A DNA stretch of 64,000 nt from the NCBI GenBank assembly GCA_004331795.1, contig SJSR01000002.1, positions 434,001 through 498,000 of the forward strand, given 5' to 3'. Of the stretch, positions 56,110-64,000 are shown one piece after another (positions within the stretch are counted from its first letter, which is position 1; each line of letters opens with the position of its first letter). Both the position numbers and the translations under genes were made by a program. The notes below the pieces were generated by a model, which worked only from the letters and a program-made list of their open reading frames with translations, made no database searches and was not told the origin of the DNA. This stretch comes from Erythrobacteraceae bacterium CFH 75059. GTDB lineage: Bacteria; Pseudomonadota; Alphaproteobacteria; Sphingomonadales; Sphingomonadaceae.

Positions 56110-57153
56110 ATGGCGCCGCACCCTCTTGCAGACCTCACCGAACGAGCGCAGACGATCTTCCGTCAGGTGGTCGAAACCTACCTCGCCAGCGGGCATCCCG
56201 TCGGCTCGCGCCTGCTGGCCGACCAGGGCGGGATCAACCTGTCGCCGGCCTCGATCCGCTCGGTGCTGGCCGACCTCGAGGCGATGGGGCTGCTTGCCGC
56301 ACCGCATGTGAGCGCCGGGCGCATGCCGACGACCGCCGGGTTGCGCCTGTTCGTCGATGCCATGCTCAACGTGGGCATGCCCTCGCCCGGAGAGCAGGCG
56401 GTGATCGAGGAGCGGCTGTCGGAATCACGGCAGGTGGACGAGGCGCTTGAGGAAGCCAGCGCGATCCTCTCCGACCTTTCGGGGGCGGCGGGCATGGTCA
56501 TGGTGCCGCGGCGCGAGACGGTGCTGGCCCAGTTCAGCCTCGTGCCGCTCTCCGGCGGGCGGGCGCTCGCCATCATGGTCGGGGAGGACGGGCAGATCGA
56601 GAACCGCATGCTGGACCTGCCGGCGTCCGCGGCTCCCGCCGCCCTCGAACAGGCGGCGAACTACATCAATGCGCGGCTCGTCGGCCGCACGCTGGGCGCT
56701 GCCGCGCGCCTTGTGGAAGAGGAACTGCGCGACCGACGCACGGCGCTCGACGAAGCCGCCCGCGATCTGGTGGAGCGCGGCTTGGCGCAGTGGAGCCATG
56801 ATGCGGCCTCGCGTCCGGTGCTGATCGTGCGCGGACAGGCCCGGCTTCTCGACGAGACGGCGCTGTCCGACCTTGACCGCGTCCGGCAGCTGCTCGACGA
56901 TCTCGAGAACAAGCAGGCCATCGCCGACCTCCTCGACCAGGCACGCGAGGCCGAAGCGACCCGAATCTTCATCGGCGCCGAAAACCGGCTGTTCGCGCTC
57001 ACCGGCTCGGCCGTCATCGCGTCTCCGTACCGCGACCGCGAGGGCCGCATCATCGGCGTGCTCGGAGTGGTCGGTCCGACCCGGTTGAATTACGGTCGCC
57101 TTGTGCCCATGGTGGACTTCACCGCCCGCTCTCTGGGCAGAAGAATTGGGTGA
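56110..57153 (+). CDS. hrcA: Heat-inducible transcription repressor HrcA
   Basis: A 347-residue repressor. The winged helix has AQTIFRQVVETYLASGHPVGS and SPASIRSVLADLEAMGLL with the AGRMPTTAGLRLFVD region, followed by the GAF-like middle domain and the C-terminal VLGVVGPTRLNYGRLVPMVDFTARSL. HrcA normally binds CIRCE (TTAGCACTC-N9-GAGTGCTAA) and is assisted by GroEL. No CIRCE is seen upstream of hrcA or dnaK here, so its sites are probably at groESL elsewhere. Ten bases before grpE. Confidence 0.95.
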   Translation: MAPHPLADLTERAQTIFRQVVETYLASGHPVGSRLLADQGGINLSPASIRSVLADLEAMGLLAAPHVSAGRMPTTAGLRLFVDAMLNVGMPSPGEQAVIEERLSESRQVDEALEEASAILSDLSGAAGMVMVPRRETVLAQFSLVPLSGGRALAIMVGEDGQIENRMLDLPASAAPAALEQAANYINARLVGRTLGAAARLVEEELRDRRTALDEAARDLVERGLAQWSHDAASRPVLIVRGQARLLDETALSDLDRVRQLLDDLENKQAIADLLDQAREAEATRIFIGAENRLFALTGSAVIASPYRDREGRIIGVLGVVGPTRLNYGRLVPMVDFTARSLGRRIG

Positions 57154-57163
57154 AATTCACGTG

Positions 57164-57739
57164 ATGACCGATGATGCGAATGGGCGTCCCGCCGAGGATG
57201 CCACCCTGGATCCTGCCGGAGACAGCCGGCGTCCCGCGAACGACCTCCCGCAGGACGAAGGATCGCCCGACGACGATCCTCTCGCCGCCATGCAGGCCGA
57301 ACTCGAGCAGGCGCGCCAGGACGTTCTCTATGCGCGGGCCGAGACGCAGAACCTGCGCCGCCGCATGGAAAAGGATGTCAGCGACGCCCGAGCCTATGCC
57401 GCAACCGCGTTCGCCCGCGACGTCCTGTCGGTGTCGGACAATCTCAACCGGGCGCTGGACGCCGTGCCCGAGGAGCTGCGCGCCGATGCGCGCCTCGCCA
57501 GCCTGCTGACCGGCATCGAGGCGACGCAGCGCGAGCTCGACAAGGTGTTCGCGCTTCACGGCATCACCCGCATTGCCGCGGTCGGCCTGCCCCTCGACCC
57601 GAACCAGCACCAGGCCATGCTGGAGATCGATGACGAGGAGGCCGAGCCGGGCACCATTGTGCGGGAGCTTCAGCCTGGCTTCATGATCAAGGACCGGTTG
57701 CTGCGTCCGGCGATGGTCGGGGTGGCGCGCAAGCCCTGA
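57164..57739 (+). CDS. grpE: Nucleotide exchange factor GrpE
   Basis: A 191-residue homodimeric cochaperone that releases ADP from DnaK. A disordered acidic N-terminus (about 1-38) leads to the long coiled coil LEQARQDVLYARAETQNLRRRMEKDV, described here as a continuous helix of about 60 residues, then VLSVSDNLNRALDAV and the beta wing with DPNQHQAMLEIDDEEAEPGTI and PAMVGVARK. It directly follows hrcA. The next gene downstream is a glycine-zipper lipoprotein rather than dnaK, which lies 1.6 kb away. Confidence 0.95.
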   Translation: MTDDANGRPAEDATLDPAGDSRRPANDLPQDEGSPDDDPLAAMQAELEQARQDVLYARAETQNLRRRMEKDVSDARAYAATAFARDVLSVSDNLNRALDAVPEELRADARLASLLTGIEATQRELDKVFALHGITRIAAVGLPLDPNQHQAMLEIDDEEAEPGTIVRELQPGFMIKDRLLRPAMVGVARKP

Positions 57740-57785
57740 GCCGGACGCCGCGCCTGGCTGAAGGAACCAAGTGAGTTCAAGCTCG

Positions 57786-57810
57786 TCCTCGTTGCGACAG
57801 GGAACGAGGA
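57786..57810 (+). promoter_or_regulatory. Hairpin occluding the ribosome binding site of the glycine-zipper gene
   Basis: TCCTCGTT (57786-57793) pairs perfectly with AACGAGGA (57803-57810) around a 9-base loop. The 3' arm includes the GAGGAG ribosome binding site for the ATG at 57819. In RNA this would mask translation initiation, as an RNA-thermometer-like or protein-controlled switch could. It sits in the 79-base gap after grpE. Confidence 0.5.
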
Positions 57811-57818
57811 GACAGAAC

Positions 57819-58112
57819 ATGGCAAGCAAGATCCTGCTCGCGCCGGCACTGGCGCTGTCCACCATCAGCCTTGGCGGCTGTGCACAGAACTACGCGGTCG
57901 AAGGAGCGGGGCTTGGCGCCGCGGCCGGCGCGGGGATCGCGGCGGTCACGGGTGGCAACGTCGTGTCCTACGCGCTCGCCGGCGCCGCAGCGGGCGGCCT
58001 GGCCGGGTATTTCGTCGACAAGAACGGGCGCTGCGACGGATATGACAGTCGCGGGTATCTCGATGCCGACTGCTTCGGCACCGCCGGCTATCCGGTCGAC
58101 CCGCGCCGCTGA
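57819..58112 (+). CDS. Glycine-zipper domain lipoprotein
   Basis: A 97-residue lipoprotein. The signal ends SLGGC with Cys21. The mature part is a glycine-zipper (GAGLGAAAGAGIAAV and GAAAGGLAGYFVD) that could form a membrane-embedded hairpin, followed by a hydrophilic end with an Asp/Cys cluster. This resembles small OmpA-associated or SlyB-like outer-membrane proteins; no exact family is claimed. GAGGAG lies 7 bases before the ATG and is inside a hairpin. Its position after grpE hints at stress-linked expression. Confidence 0.72.
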   Translation: MASKILLAPALALSTISLGGCAQNYAVEGAGLGAAAGAGIAAVTGGNVVSYALAGAAAGGLAGYFVDKNGRCDGYDSRGYLDADCFGTAGYPVDPRR

Positions 58113-58142
58113 CGCCGACGTTCCGGGTCGGACGCGAAGAGG

Positions 58143-58652
58143 TCACAGCGTCGCGCCGGGGAACCGCACCAGTTGATCATAGGCAGCCGCTTCGCCGACG
58201 CCGGCCAGGCGGCTGCCACGCCGCAGCAGGAAGGCGTGGCGCACGATCTCGGCCTGCTGCTCGATGCCGTAACGCTCGAGGGGCCAGCCGGGGCGCAGGC
58301 TGTAGGAATAGGGCGCCCACGGCATCCGGCGCAATGGCAGATACCATCGGCCGCGTGTCTGCGCCTGCCAGACATGGGTGAGTTCATGGATGAAATGCCC
58401 CTGAAGCGCGAGCGGCGCGGTGCCGAAATCGTCGCAATACGCGCGCGACCGGGGATGGAAGTGCAGATGCCCGCACGGCGCCATCGTGACATTGGCGGGC
58501 TGGAGGGGAAACCATTTGCGCCGGCGGATGGTGACCTGGTCCGCATCGATGGCTGCGCCGAACACCTGCCGCACGAGCGCGCGCTCGCCGGCGGTCAGGC
58601 CGCGCATGCCGCCGGCCGGACAGGGCACGGCCTCGTCCACCCGCTCAGCCAC
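58143..58652 (-). CDS. HExxH-type putative zinc metalloprotein (vgr-related/DUF4157-like)
   Basis: A 169-residue protein without a signal peptide. Residues 89-93 are HELTH, an HExxH zinc motif in the helix HFIHELTHVWQAQ, preceded by a glutamine-rich turn and a region FHPRSRAYCDDF. This looks like the DUF4157-like or so-called vgr-related proteins common in sphingomonads. Peptidase activity is possible but unproven: no third metal ligand could be assigned. It follows the PCuAC gene by 7 bases on the same strand, so the two are probably cotranscribed. Confidence 0.7.
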   Translation of the reverse strand: MAERVDEAVPCPAGGMRGLTAGERALVRQVFGAAIDADQVTIRRRKWFPLQPANVTMAPCGHLHFHPRSRAYCDDFGTAPLALQGHFIHELTHVWQAQTRGRWYLPLRRMPWAPYSYSLRPGWPLERYGIEQQAEIVRHAFLLRRGSRLAGVGEAAAYDQLVRFPGATL

Positions 58653-58659
58653 GCCGATG

Positions 58660-59145
58660 TCAGTGACCGGCGTGATCTCCGCCGCCCGGTGGGAGCACGG
58701 CCGCTCTGAAGGTCGCGGCGCGATTGCCGAGCAGCGTCAGGGTGACGTCAGCCTCTCCGCCGGGTTGAAGATCGGCGGGAGGGCCAAAGACCATGACGTG
58801 CCGCCCTCCCGGTGCAAACGACACGGTTTCACCCGGCTGGAGCGACAGCGGCGCCATTTCGCCCATGACCATGCGGCCATCCCATTCCTGATATTCGTGC
58901 AGCTGTGCCGACTGGGCGCCGGCGACGCTTGCGCCGCGGATCGTCACCGCCCGGCTGTCGCGGTTGACGGCATCGAAGTAGACCGCGGCCGGATTGCCCT
59001 GCACGGCGTTCAGCACCAGCCGGGCGTTGGTGATCTCGAGCCCCGCATTCGCCACCTCGCCAGCCGGCTGAGCCTCGTTGCACGAGACGAGCGGCACGGA
59101 CGCCGCGAGCAGGAACAGCGTCGCCAAACTTGCTTTGGGGAACAT
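58660..59145 (-). CDS. PCuAC-family copper chaperone lipoprotein
   Basis: A 161-residue lipoprotein (Cys22 in the lipobox PLVSC). The mature domain matches PCuAC: AAVYFDAVN-type strand, QSAQLHEYQEWDGRMVM and GRHVMVFGP with the H-x-M pair that binds copper(I), and a histidine end GGGDHAGH. The family's first ligand segment H-M-x10-M is only loosely kept (H followed by E rather than M). Such proteins deliver copper to cytochrome oxidase. AAGGAGG lies 6 bases before the ATG. Divergent from dnaK. Confidence 0.85.
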   Translation of the reverse strand: MFPKASLATLFLLAASVPLVSCNEAQPAGEVANAGLEITNARLVLNAVQGNPAAVYFDAVNRDSRAVTIRGASVAGAQSAQLHEYQEWDGRMVMGEMAPLSLQPGETVSFAPGGRHVMVFGPPADLQPGGEADVTLTLLGNRAATFRAAVLPPGGGDHAGH

Positions 59146-59167
59146 CGACCACCTCCTTGGACACGCG

Positions 59168-59192
59168 AGGCGCCTTCCTAGTCCGGGCGCCT
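59168..59192. repeat. Inverted repeat upstream of dnaK
   Basis: AGGCGCC (59168-59174) and GGCGCCT (59186-59192) form a 7-base inverted repeat with an 11-base spacer, 3 bases before the dnaK -35-like hexamer and 22 bases before the PCuAC start on the other strand. It does not resemble CIRCE. A regulator site is possible. Confidence 0.4.
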
Positions 59193-59195
59193 CTC

Positions 59196-59223
59196 TTGTG
59201 CCACGAAATTCGCCGCTTATATC
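59196..59223 (+). promoter_or_regulatory. Candidate dnaK promoter
   Basis: TTGTGC, a 16-base spacer and TATATC lie about 85 bases before the dnaK ATG. TTGTGC shares four positions with the sigma-70 -35 box. A sigma-32 box (CTTGAAA and CCCCAT-type) is not seen in its standard form. Confidence 0.4.
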
Positions 59224-59309
59224 GCCCCCCGACACGTGTTCTGCACCGGGACGGGGACCCGTTATCCAGCACGCGGGGCGCGTCTATCACAAGATCAAGT
59301 GGGGACTAG

Positions 59310-61250
59310 ATGGCTAAGGTAATCGGCATCGACCTCGGGACCACCAACAGCTGCGTTGCAGTCATGGACGGCGGCAAGCCCAAGGTCGTGGAAAATTCCG
59401 AAGGCGCGCGCACGACTCCGTCGATCGTCGCTTTCACCAAGGACGGAGAGCGTCTGATCGGCCAGCCGGCGAAGCGGCAGGCAGTCACGAACCCGGACAA
59501 TACCATCTTCGCGGTGAAGCGTCTGATCGGCCGGCGGTTCGACGACCCGGTGACCAAGAAGGACACTGAACTCGTCCCGTATCAGATCGTGCGCGGCAAG
59601 AACGGCGATGCCTGGGTCAAGGCCGGCGGGGAAGAATACTCGCCCAGCCAGATCTCGGCCTTCATCCTTCAGAAGATGAAGGAAACGGCCGAGGCCTATC
59701 TCGGGGAGTCGGTGACGCAAGCGGTCATCACGGTTCCCGCCTACTTCAACGACGCGCAGCGGCAGGCGACCAAGGACGCGGGGCAGATCGCCGGCCTCGA
59801 GGTGCTGCGGATCATCAACGAGCCGACGGCGGCGGCGCTCGCCTACGGTCTCGACAAGGAGGACGGCAAGACGATCGCGGTCTACGACCTCGGCGGCGGC
59901 ACGTTCGATGTCTCGATCCTCGAGATCGGTGACGGCGTGTTCGAGGTGAAGTCGACCAACGGCGACACCTTCCTTGGCGGCGAGGACTTCGACAGCGTGC
60001 TGGTCGAGCATTTGGCCGACCAGTTCCAGAAGAAGGAGAACATGGACCTGCGCAAGGACCGTCTTGCGCTCCAGCGGCTCAAGGAAGCGGCGGAAAAGGC
60101 CAAGATCGAGCTGTCCAGTTCACAGCAGACCGAGATCAACCTGCCGTTCATCACGGCACGGATGGAGGGCGGCTCCTCCACGCCGCTGCATCTGGTGGAG
60201 ACGATCACCCGCTCGCAGCTCGAAAAGCTCGTCGACGGGTTGATCCAGCGCACGCTGGAACCCTGCCGCAAGGCGCTGGCCGACGCCGGCATCGACAAGG
60301 CCGCCATCGACGAGGTGGTGCTGGTCGGCGGCATGACCCGCATGCCGCGGGTGCGCGAGGTCGTGGAGCAGTTCTTCGGCAAGAAGCCGCACACCGGCGT
60401 GAACCCTGACGAGGTCGTGGCGATGGGTGCTGCCATCCAGGCCGGCGTGCTTCAGGGTGACGTCAAGGACGTGCTGCTGCTCGACGTGACGCCGCTCTCC
60501 CTCGGCATCGAGACGCTCGGCGGCGTGTTCACGCGGATGATCGACCGCAACACGACGATCCCGACCAAGAAGACCCAGGTCTACTCCACCGCAGAAGACA
60601 ACCAGAACGCCGTGACCATCAAGGTCTATCAGGGCGAGCGCGAAATGGCGGCCGACAACAAGCTGCTGGGCAATTTCGACCTCATCGGCATTCCGCCGGC
60701 GCCGCGCGGAGTGCCGCAGATTGAGGTGACGTTCGACATCGACGCGAACGGCATCGTCAGCGTGTCGGCGAAGGACAAGGGGACCGGCAAGGAGCAGACC
60801 ATCAAGATTCAGGCGTCCGGCGGTCTGTCGGATGCCGACATTGAGCAGATGGTCCGCGATGCGGAGCGGTTCGCCGAAGAGGACAAGAAGCGGCGCGCCG
60901 CGGCGGAAAGCCGCAATCAGGCCGACAGCCTGGTGCACGCCACCGAGAAGCAGCTTGAGGAGCATGGCGCCAAGATCGATGCCGGTCTCAAGGCAGAGGT
61001 CGAGGCCAAGATTGCCGACGTGAAGACGGCGCTGGAAGGCGACGACGCTGCGGCGATCGACGCCAAGGCGCAGGAACTGACGCAGGTCGCCATGCGCATG
61101 GGGCAGCAGATCTACGAGCAGGAGCAGTCCGCTGCTTCGGCATCGGCCGCCGGCGGAGACGGCGCGGCTTCCGGCTCGGGATCGGCCAGCCATGACGATG
61201 GTGTCGTGGACGCCGAGTTCTCCGAAGTCGACGACGACAAGAAGAACTGA
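59310..61250 (+). CDS. dnaK: Chaperone DnaK (Hsp70)
   Basis: A 646-residue ATP-driven chaperone. It opens [16 protein letters not shown] and shows [40 protein letters not shown], the interdomain linker [19 protein letters not shown], the substrate-binding [11 protein letters not shown]-like strand, and the conserved C-terminal [11 protein letters not shown]. The length is normal. GGGG occurs 5-8 bases before the ATG, a workable ribosome binding site. It is followed after 75 bases by dnaJ; a strong hairpin lies between them. It is separated from grpE by three genes. Confidence 0.98.
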   Translation: MAKVIGIDLGTTNSCVAVMDGGKPKVVENSEGARTTPSIVAFTKDGERLIGQPAKRQAVTNPDNTIFAVKRLIGRRFDDPVTKKDTELVPYQIVRGKNGDAWVKAGGEEYSPSQISAFILQKMKETAEAYLGESVTQAVITVPAYFNDAQRQATKDAGQIAGLEVLRIINEPTAAALAYGLDKEDGKTIAVYDLGGGTFDVSILEIGDGVFEVKSTNGDTFLGGEDFDSVLVEHLADQFQKKENMDLRKDRLALQRLKEAAEKAKIELSSSQQTEINLPFITARMEGGSSTPLHLVETITRSQLEKLVDGLIQRTLEPCRKALADAGIDKAAIDEVVLVGGMTRMPRVREVVEQFFGKKPHTGVNPDEVVAMGAAIQAGVLQGDVKDVLLLDVTPLSLGIETLGGVFTRMIDRNTTIPTKKTQVYSTAEDNQNAVTIKVYQGEREMAADNKLLGNFDLIGIPPAPRGVPQIEVTFDIDANGIVSVSAKDKGTGKEQTIKIQASGGLSDADIEQMVRDAERFAEEDKKRRAAAESRNQADSLVHATEKQLEEHGAKIDAGLKAEVEAKIADVKTALEGDDAAAIDAKAQELTQVAMRMGQQIYEQEQSAASASAAGGDGAASGSGSASHDDGVVDAEFSEVDDDKKN

Positions 61251-61273
61251 GCAGGAACCTCTCCTGTGCGGAC

Positions 61274-61299
61274 GCCGCTGGCGCGTGAGTGCCAGCGGC
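61274..61299 (+). other. Hairpin between dnaK and dnaJ
   Basis: GCCGCTGGC (61274-61282) pairs perfectly with GCCAGCGGC (61291-61299) around an 8-base loop GCGTGAGT. There is no T run after it, so it is unlikely to be a full intrinsic terminator. Such hairpins can tune the relative amounts of dnaK and dnaJ mRNA by partial termination, processing or 3'-end protection. Confidence 0.55.
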
Positions 61300-61325
61300 A
61301 GCCGTTCTGAGACAACAGGCGCTCC

Positions 61326-62438
61326 ATGGCTGTGACCGATATCGACCTGTATGAATTGCTGGAAGTCGACCGCCGGGCGGATGCGGCCGCAATCAAGGCG
61401 GCGTACCGCAAGCTCGCCATGCGGTTCCATCCCGACCGCAACCCGGGCGATGCCGCCGCCGAGGCACGGTTCAAGCAGATAAGCGGCGCCTACGAAATCC
61501 TGAAAGACCCGCAGAAACGGGCGGCCTACGATCGCTACGGCCACGCCGCCTTCCAGCAGGGCGGACCCGCCGGCGGGCATGATTTCGCCGATCTCGGCGA
61601 CATCTTCGAGACGATCTTCGGCAACGCCTTTGGCGGCGCCGGCGGAGCGGGCCATTCGCGGCGGGGGGCGGACCTGCGTTACGACCTCGAGATCACGCTC
61701 GAGGACGCATTCACCGGCAAGACGACCGAGATCACGATCGAGGCTTCGGTGGCCTGCGATCCGTGCGGCGGTTCAGGAGCAACGCCGGGAACAGGCACGC
61801 GCCGTTGCCAGCTGTGCTCGGGTTTCGGCAAGGTGCGGGCAAAACAGGGCTTCTTCGTCGTCGAGCGGCCATGTCCGACGTGTCACGGGCGGGGCGAACT
61901 CATCGAAAAGCCGTGCCGCGCCTGTGGCGGCGAGGGACGGGTCGACCGGCGGCAGGCGCTTTCGGTTGACATCCCCCCCGGCGTCGACACCGGCACCAGG
62001 ATCCGGCTCAGCGGTCGGGGCGAGGCGGGAGCCAACGGCGCGCCAGCCGGCGACCTCTACATCTTCCTGCATGTGAAACCCCATCCGGTGTTCGAGCGGG
62101 CGGGCACCAACCTGCACACCCAGGTTCCGATCAGCTTCACCACCGCTGCCTTGGGCGGCGCTGTGGAATTGCCTGGCATGGATGGCGAGACGATCACGCT
62201 CGACATTCCGGCCGGCATCCAGTCGGGGCGGCAGCTTCGCCGGCGCGGCGAGGGCATGCCGGTGCTGCAGGGGCGCGGGCGCGGCGACCTTGTCGTTGAG
62301 GTTGTGGTGGAAACCCCCTCCCGGCTCACCCGCGAGCAGCGCGAGTTGCTGGAACGGTTCCGCGAGCTTGAGACCGGCGAAGAGTGTCCTCAGTCGCGCG
62401 GGTTCGTGGATCGGCTCAAGGCGATGCTGGGCACCTGA
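61326..62438 (+). CDS. dnaJ: Chaperone DnaJ (Hsp40)
   Basis: A 370-residue type I J-protein. The J domain has YRKLAMRFHPDRNPGD with HPD at about residues 35-37, then a Gly/Phe-rich stretch with GDIFETIFGNAFGGAGG. Four zinc-binding modules follow (CDPCGGSG, CQLCSGFG, CPTCHGRG, CRACGGEG; C-x-x-C-x-G-x-G, about 145-205). The C-terminal client-binding domain closes with KAMLGT. It stimulates DnaK ATPase. The 3' end overlaps a convergent patatin gene by 49 bases. Confidence 0.97.
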   Translation: MAVTDIDLYELLEVDRRADAAAIKAAYRKLAMRFHPDRNPGDAAAEARFKQISGAYEILKDPQKRAAYDRYGHAAFQQGGPAGGHDFADLGDIFETIFGNAFGGAGGAGHSRRGADLRYDLEITLEDAFTGKTTEITIEASVACDPCGGSGATPGTGTRRCQLCSGFGKVRAKQGFFVVERPCPTCHGRGELIEKPCRACGGEGRVDRRQALSVDIPPGVDTGTRIRLSGRGEAGANGAPAGDLYIFLHVKPHPVFERAGTNLHTQVPISFTTAALGGAVELPGMDGETITLDIPAGIQSGRQLRRRGEGMPVLQGRGRGDLVVEVVVETPSRLTREQRELLERFRELETGEECPQSRGFVDRLKAMLGT

Positions 62439-64000
62439 TCCGGCACGTCCGCCGAAGGGGCCGAAAGTGCGGCGACTTCCGCATGGAGCGTCGGCAGCAG
62501 ATGGGCATCGGCGGTGAGCCGGCCCTGCTCCTCGTCGAGAATGGCGAGGAACGCAGCCTGCTTCAAAGCCCGCAGTCGGTCGGCCGGCAGGGGCGGATCG
62601 GCGGTCGAGGCGAGCAGATCGACCATCCGTTCGGCCCCGTGCAGCCGGCCCCACAGATAGTCGTTCTCCCGGTAGGCGCGGCTGAAGAAGGCTCCGAAAT
62701 TGTAGAACTCGATGCCCCGCAGCGTTGCCGGGGTGCCGCCCGCGCGGATCGACAACGCGTCCTCGGGCGAGATCCGGTCGATGCGGATCGGGTCGAATTC
62801 CCAATAGAGGTCGCTGCGCATGACGGTGAACGTCGCCGCATCGTAGAACGGAAAGCCGAGATAGGTCAGCAGCATCCGGCGGCGCAGCGGTTTGGACAGC
62901 GTCTCCAGCAGGGCGGAAAACATCTGCTCGGCCGCCGCGTCGGTTTCCGGCAGCAGCCGGTGCGCCGCAAAATGGCGCAGCACCGCGTCGGGATCGCGGA
63001 TCACCTCAGCGGCCAGCACCGGAAATTCCTGCCCGAGCACCTCGGGCGTGGCGCGATCTTCGTAGTGGGCGATGATCCGGTAGATCTCGGCATGCGCCCT
63101 TGCGGCTTCCTCTCCCAGCGCGAGCTGCGGTTCCCACTCGCGCGACAGCCGGCGGGCGAGCATCCGCATGCGCCGCAGCCGGAAGCCGAGGTCGTGCACG
63201 CGAAAGAACTGGATGCCCGCCGGCCCGCCGTAATCCGCCGGCAGGACGCCGCCGCCGATCTCCCGCTCGATCGCGGCGCGCAGCGCGTCTTCCACCTGCG
63301 GGAGATCCGCTCCCGCGGGCGGGGGCGCTGCCGCCGTCACAAGCTCTGCCAGGCGCCGGGCGATCGCGTCGGCCTTGGCGAGCGCGTAGGAGCGGAACGC
63401 GAACCCCGCCTGAGCGACGGCGGCTTCCTGTGCCTTGCGGCGCCAGGCGGCCAGACGCCGCGGCGTGGGACGATCGAGGAACAGGGTTCGCCCGAACAGC
63501 GCATCGACGGTCTGCTCCACCTGCGGGGTGAGCGTTCGCAGGGTGCGCAGCAGCGCCTCGGCCCGGCGCGACTGGTCGGCGATGGCGGCAAGGTCGTCCC
63601 GGATGGGCTGTTCGCGCGGAATGGTGGACAGCGACCCGAAGATGGCGCTGAAGAAGTTGGGTCCGCTTGCGCGGGCGCGCGCCTGCACGGGGCCGATGCG
63701 GTCGGGCCGCGGGTCGATGTAGACGAACCGGCGGTCCACCTCGCGCGGGGCCGGGCGGCCGGTGAGGCGCCCCATCGCCTGCCGGAACGGGGCGTTGATC
63801 AGCACCGAACCGTCGATCAGGGCAAGCGTGTTGCTGTCCGCTCTCGCCGCCCCGTCGGGCAGGAGCGCGTCCAGGAACCCGGCGCGTCCCGGCCAGGCGA
63901 TGTCTCTGCCGGCAAGCACCTGGTCGAGTTCGCCCGGGCGGAACACCGGAAACGCGCCGGGAAAGCTTGCGGTCGCGCGCGCGGCGAAGGCGAGGGCGGG
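62390..64000 (-). CDS. Patatin-like phospholipase family protein, C-terminal part (partial)
   Basis: The frame is open to the right edge; the N-terminus and the catalytic serine (G-x-S-x-G) lie outside. In the window are RATASFPGAFPVFRPGEL and ALIDGSVLINAPF, where DGS corresponds to the D-G-[GA] catalytic-aspartate motif of patatins. About 450 more residues follow, forming a helical region with RVHDLGFRLRRMRML and LLTYLGFPFYDAATF, which resembles the DUF3376-containing patatin proteins. The final 49 bases run antisense to dnaJ. A lipid acyl hydrolase is likely, with unknown target. Confidence 0.82.
   Translation of the reverse strand, partial: PALAFAARATASFPGAFPVFRPGELDQVLAGRDIAWPGRAGFLDALLPDGAARADSNTLALIDGSVLINAPFRQAMGRLTGRPAPREVDRRFVYIDPRPDRIGPVQARARASGPNFFSAIFGSLSTIPREQPIRDDLAAIADQSRRAEALLRTLRTLTPQVEQTVDALFGRTLFLDRPTPRRLAAWRRKAQEAAVAQAGFAFRSYALAKADAIARRLAELVTAAAPPPAGADLPQVEDALRAAIEREIGGGVLPADYGGPAGIQFFRVHDLGFRLRRMRMLARRLSREWEPQLALGEEAARAHAEIYRIIAHYEDRATPEVLGQEFPVLAAEVIRDPDAVLRHFAAHRLLPETDAAAEQMFSALLETLSKPLRRRMLLTYLGFPFYDAATFTVMRSDLYWEFDPIRIDRISPEDALSIRAGGTPATLRGIEFYNFGAFFSRAYRENDYLWGRLHGAERMVDLLASTADPPLPADRLRALKQAAFLAILDEEQGRLTADAHLLPTLHAEVAALSAPSADVPDQVPSIALSRSTNPRD

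Noticed and set aside
58143-58652. Type VI secretion because of the vgr-related label used for this family.
   Set aside because: The protein is small, lacks VgrG repeats, and no other secretion genes are present.

Overview
This 64 kb window reads as ordinary chromosome of a GC-rich alphaproteobacterium, most likely in the order Sphingomonadales. That placement is an inference. It rests on the high-GC coding pattern, a RibB with an N-terminal HTH fused to a degenerate RibA domain, DUF4170 and DUF6356 small proteins, a DOMON-like/DUF1343 pair, and the overall gene families. No CRISPR array, insertion sequence, prophage or rRNA operon was seen. Genes are densely packed with many 1-4 base start/stop overlaps, and no gene-free stretch exceeds about 300 bases.

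Layout. Positions 1-2.7 kb hold the greA end, a DUF4170 protein and a yqjDEK-like cluster of small membrane-anchored envelope proteins. From 2.8-7.7 kb come enolase, the riboflavin genes ribH and ribB, a zinc alcohol/formaldehyde-type dehydrogenase and an SRPBCC protein, followed by tRNA-Lys(CUU). From 8.0-13.8 kb lies the rod-shape operon mreB-mreC-mreD-mrdA-rodA, read on the minus strand. Divergent from it is mutL with a coupled lipoprotein gene. From 16.3-22.3 kb are MaoC, DUF1206, ychF, a Tat-exported short-chain dehydrogenase, pth, rplY and a TraB/GumN lipoprotein.

Positions 22.3-23.4 kb hold a small accessory cassette: membrane protein, XRE regulator, and a membrane protein broken by a frameshift. 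Two operator-like repeats lie in front of it. Then come glyQ-glyS-ppdK, a methyltransferase, comF, hisI, a MerR regulator coupled to an acyl-CoA dehydrogenase, DUF6356, MFS-cysK, PilZ and tyrS. From 38.2-45.0 kb are a DOMON/DUF1343 (NamZ-like) pair, a spinster-type MFS transporter, and a MoxR ATPase/VWA pair separated by an opposing soluble chemotaxis-type receptor.

From 45.0-55.9 kb are a class A beta-lactamase-like hydrolase, parE, an LpoA/LppC-like lipoprotein divergent from rsmI-yraN-gshB-dedA, and the minus-strand operon rph-rdgB-hemW-xerC. From 56.1-62.4 kb is the heat-shock set hrcA-grpE, then dnaK-dnaJ. Between the two halves lie a glycine-zipper lipoprotein, an HExxH protein and a PCuAC copper-binding lipoprotein. 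The window ends inside a patatin-related gene.

Together the genes cover cell-wall elongation, translation support, protein folding, nucleotide and genome maintenance, and riboflavin, cysteine and glutathione supply. The features most worth a second look are the XRE cassette with its paired operators and frameshift, the HTH-RibB-degenerate-RibA fusion, a LiuR-like palindrome before the MerR/acyl-CoA dehydrogenase pair, a CtrA-like box before the receptor gene, and hairpins in the grpE and dnaKJ intervals.
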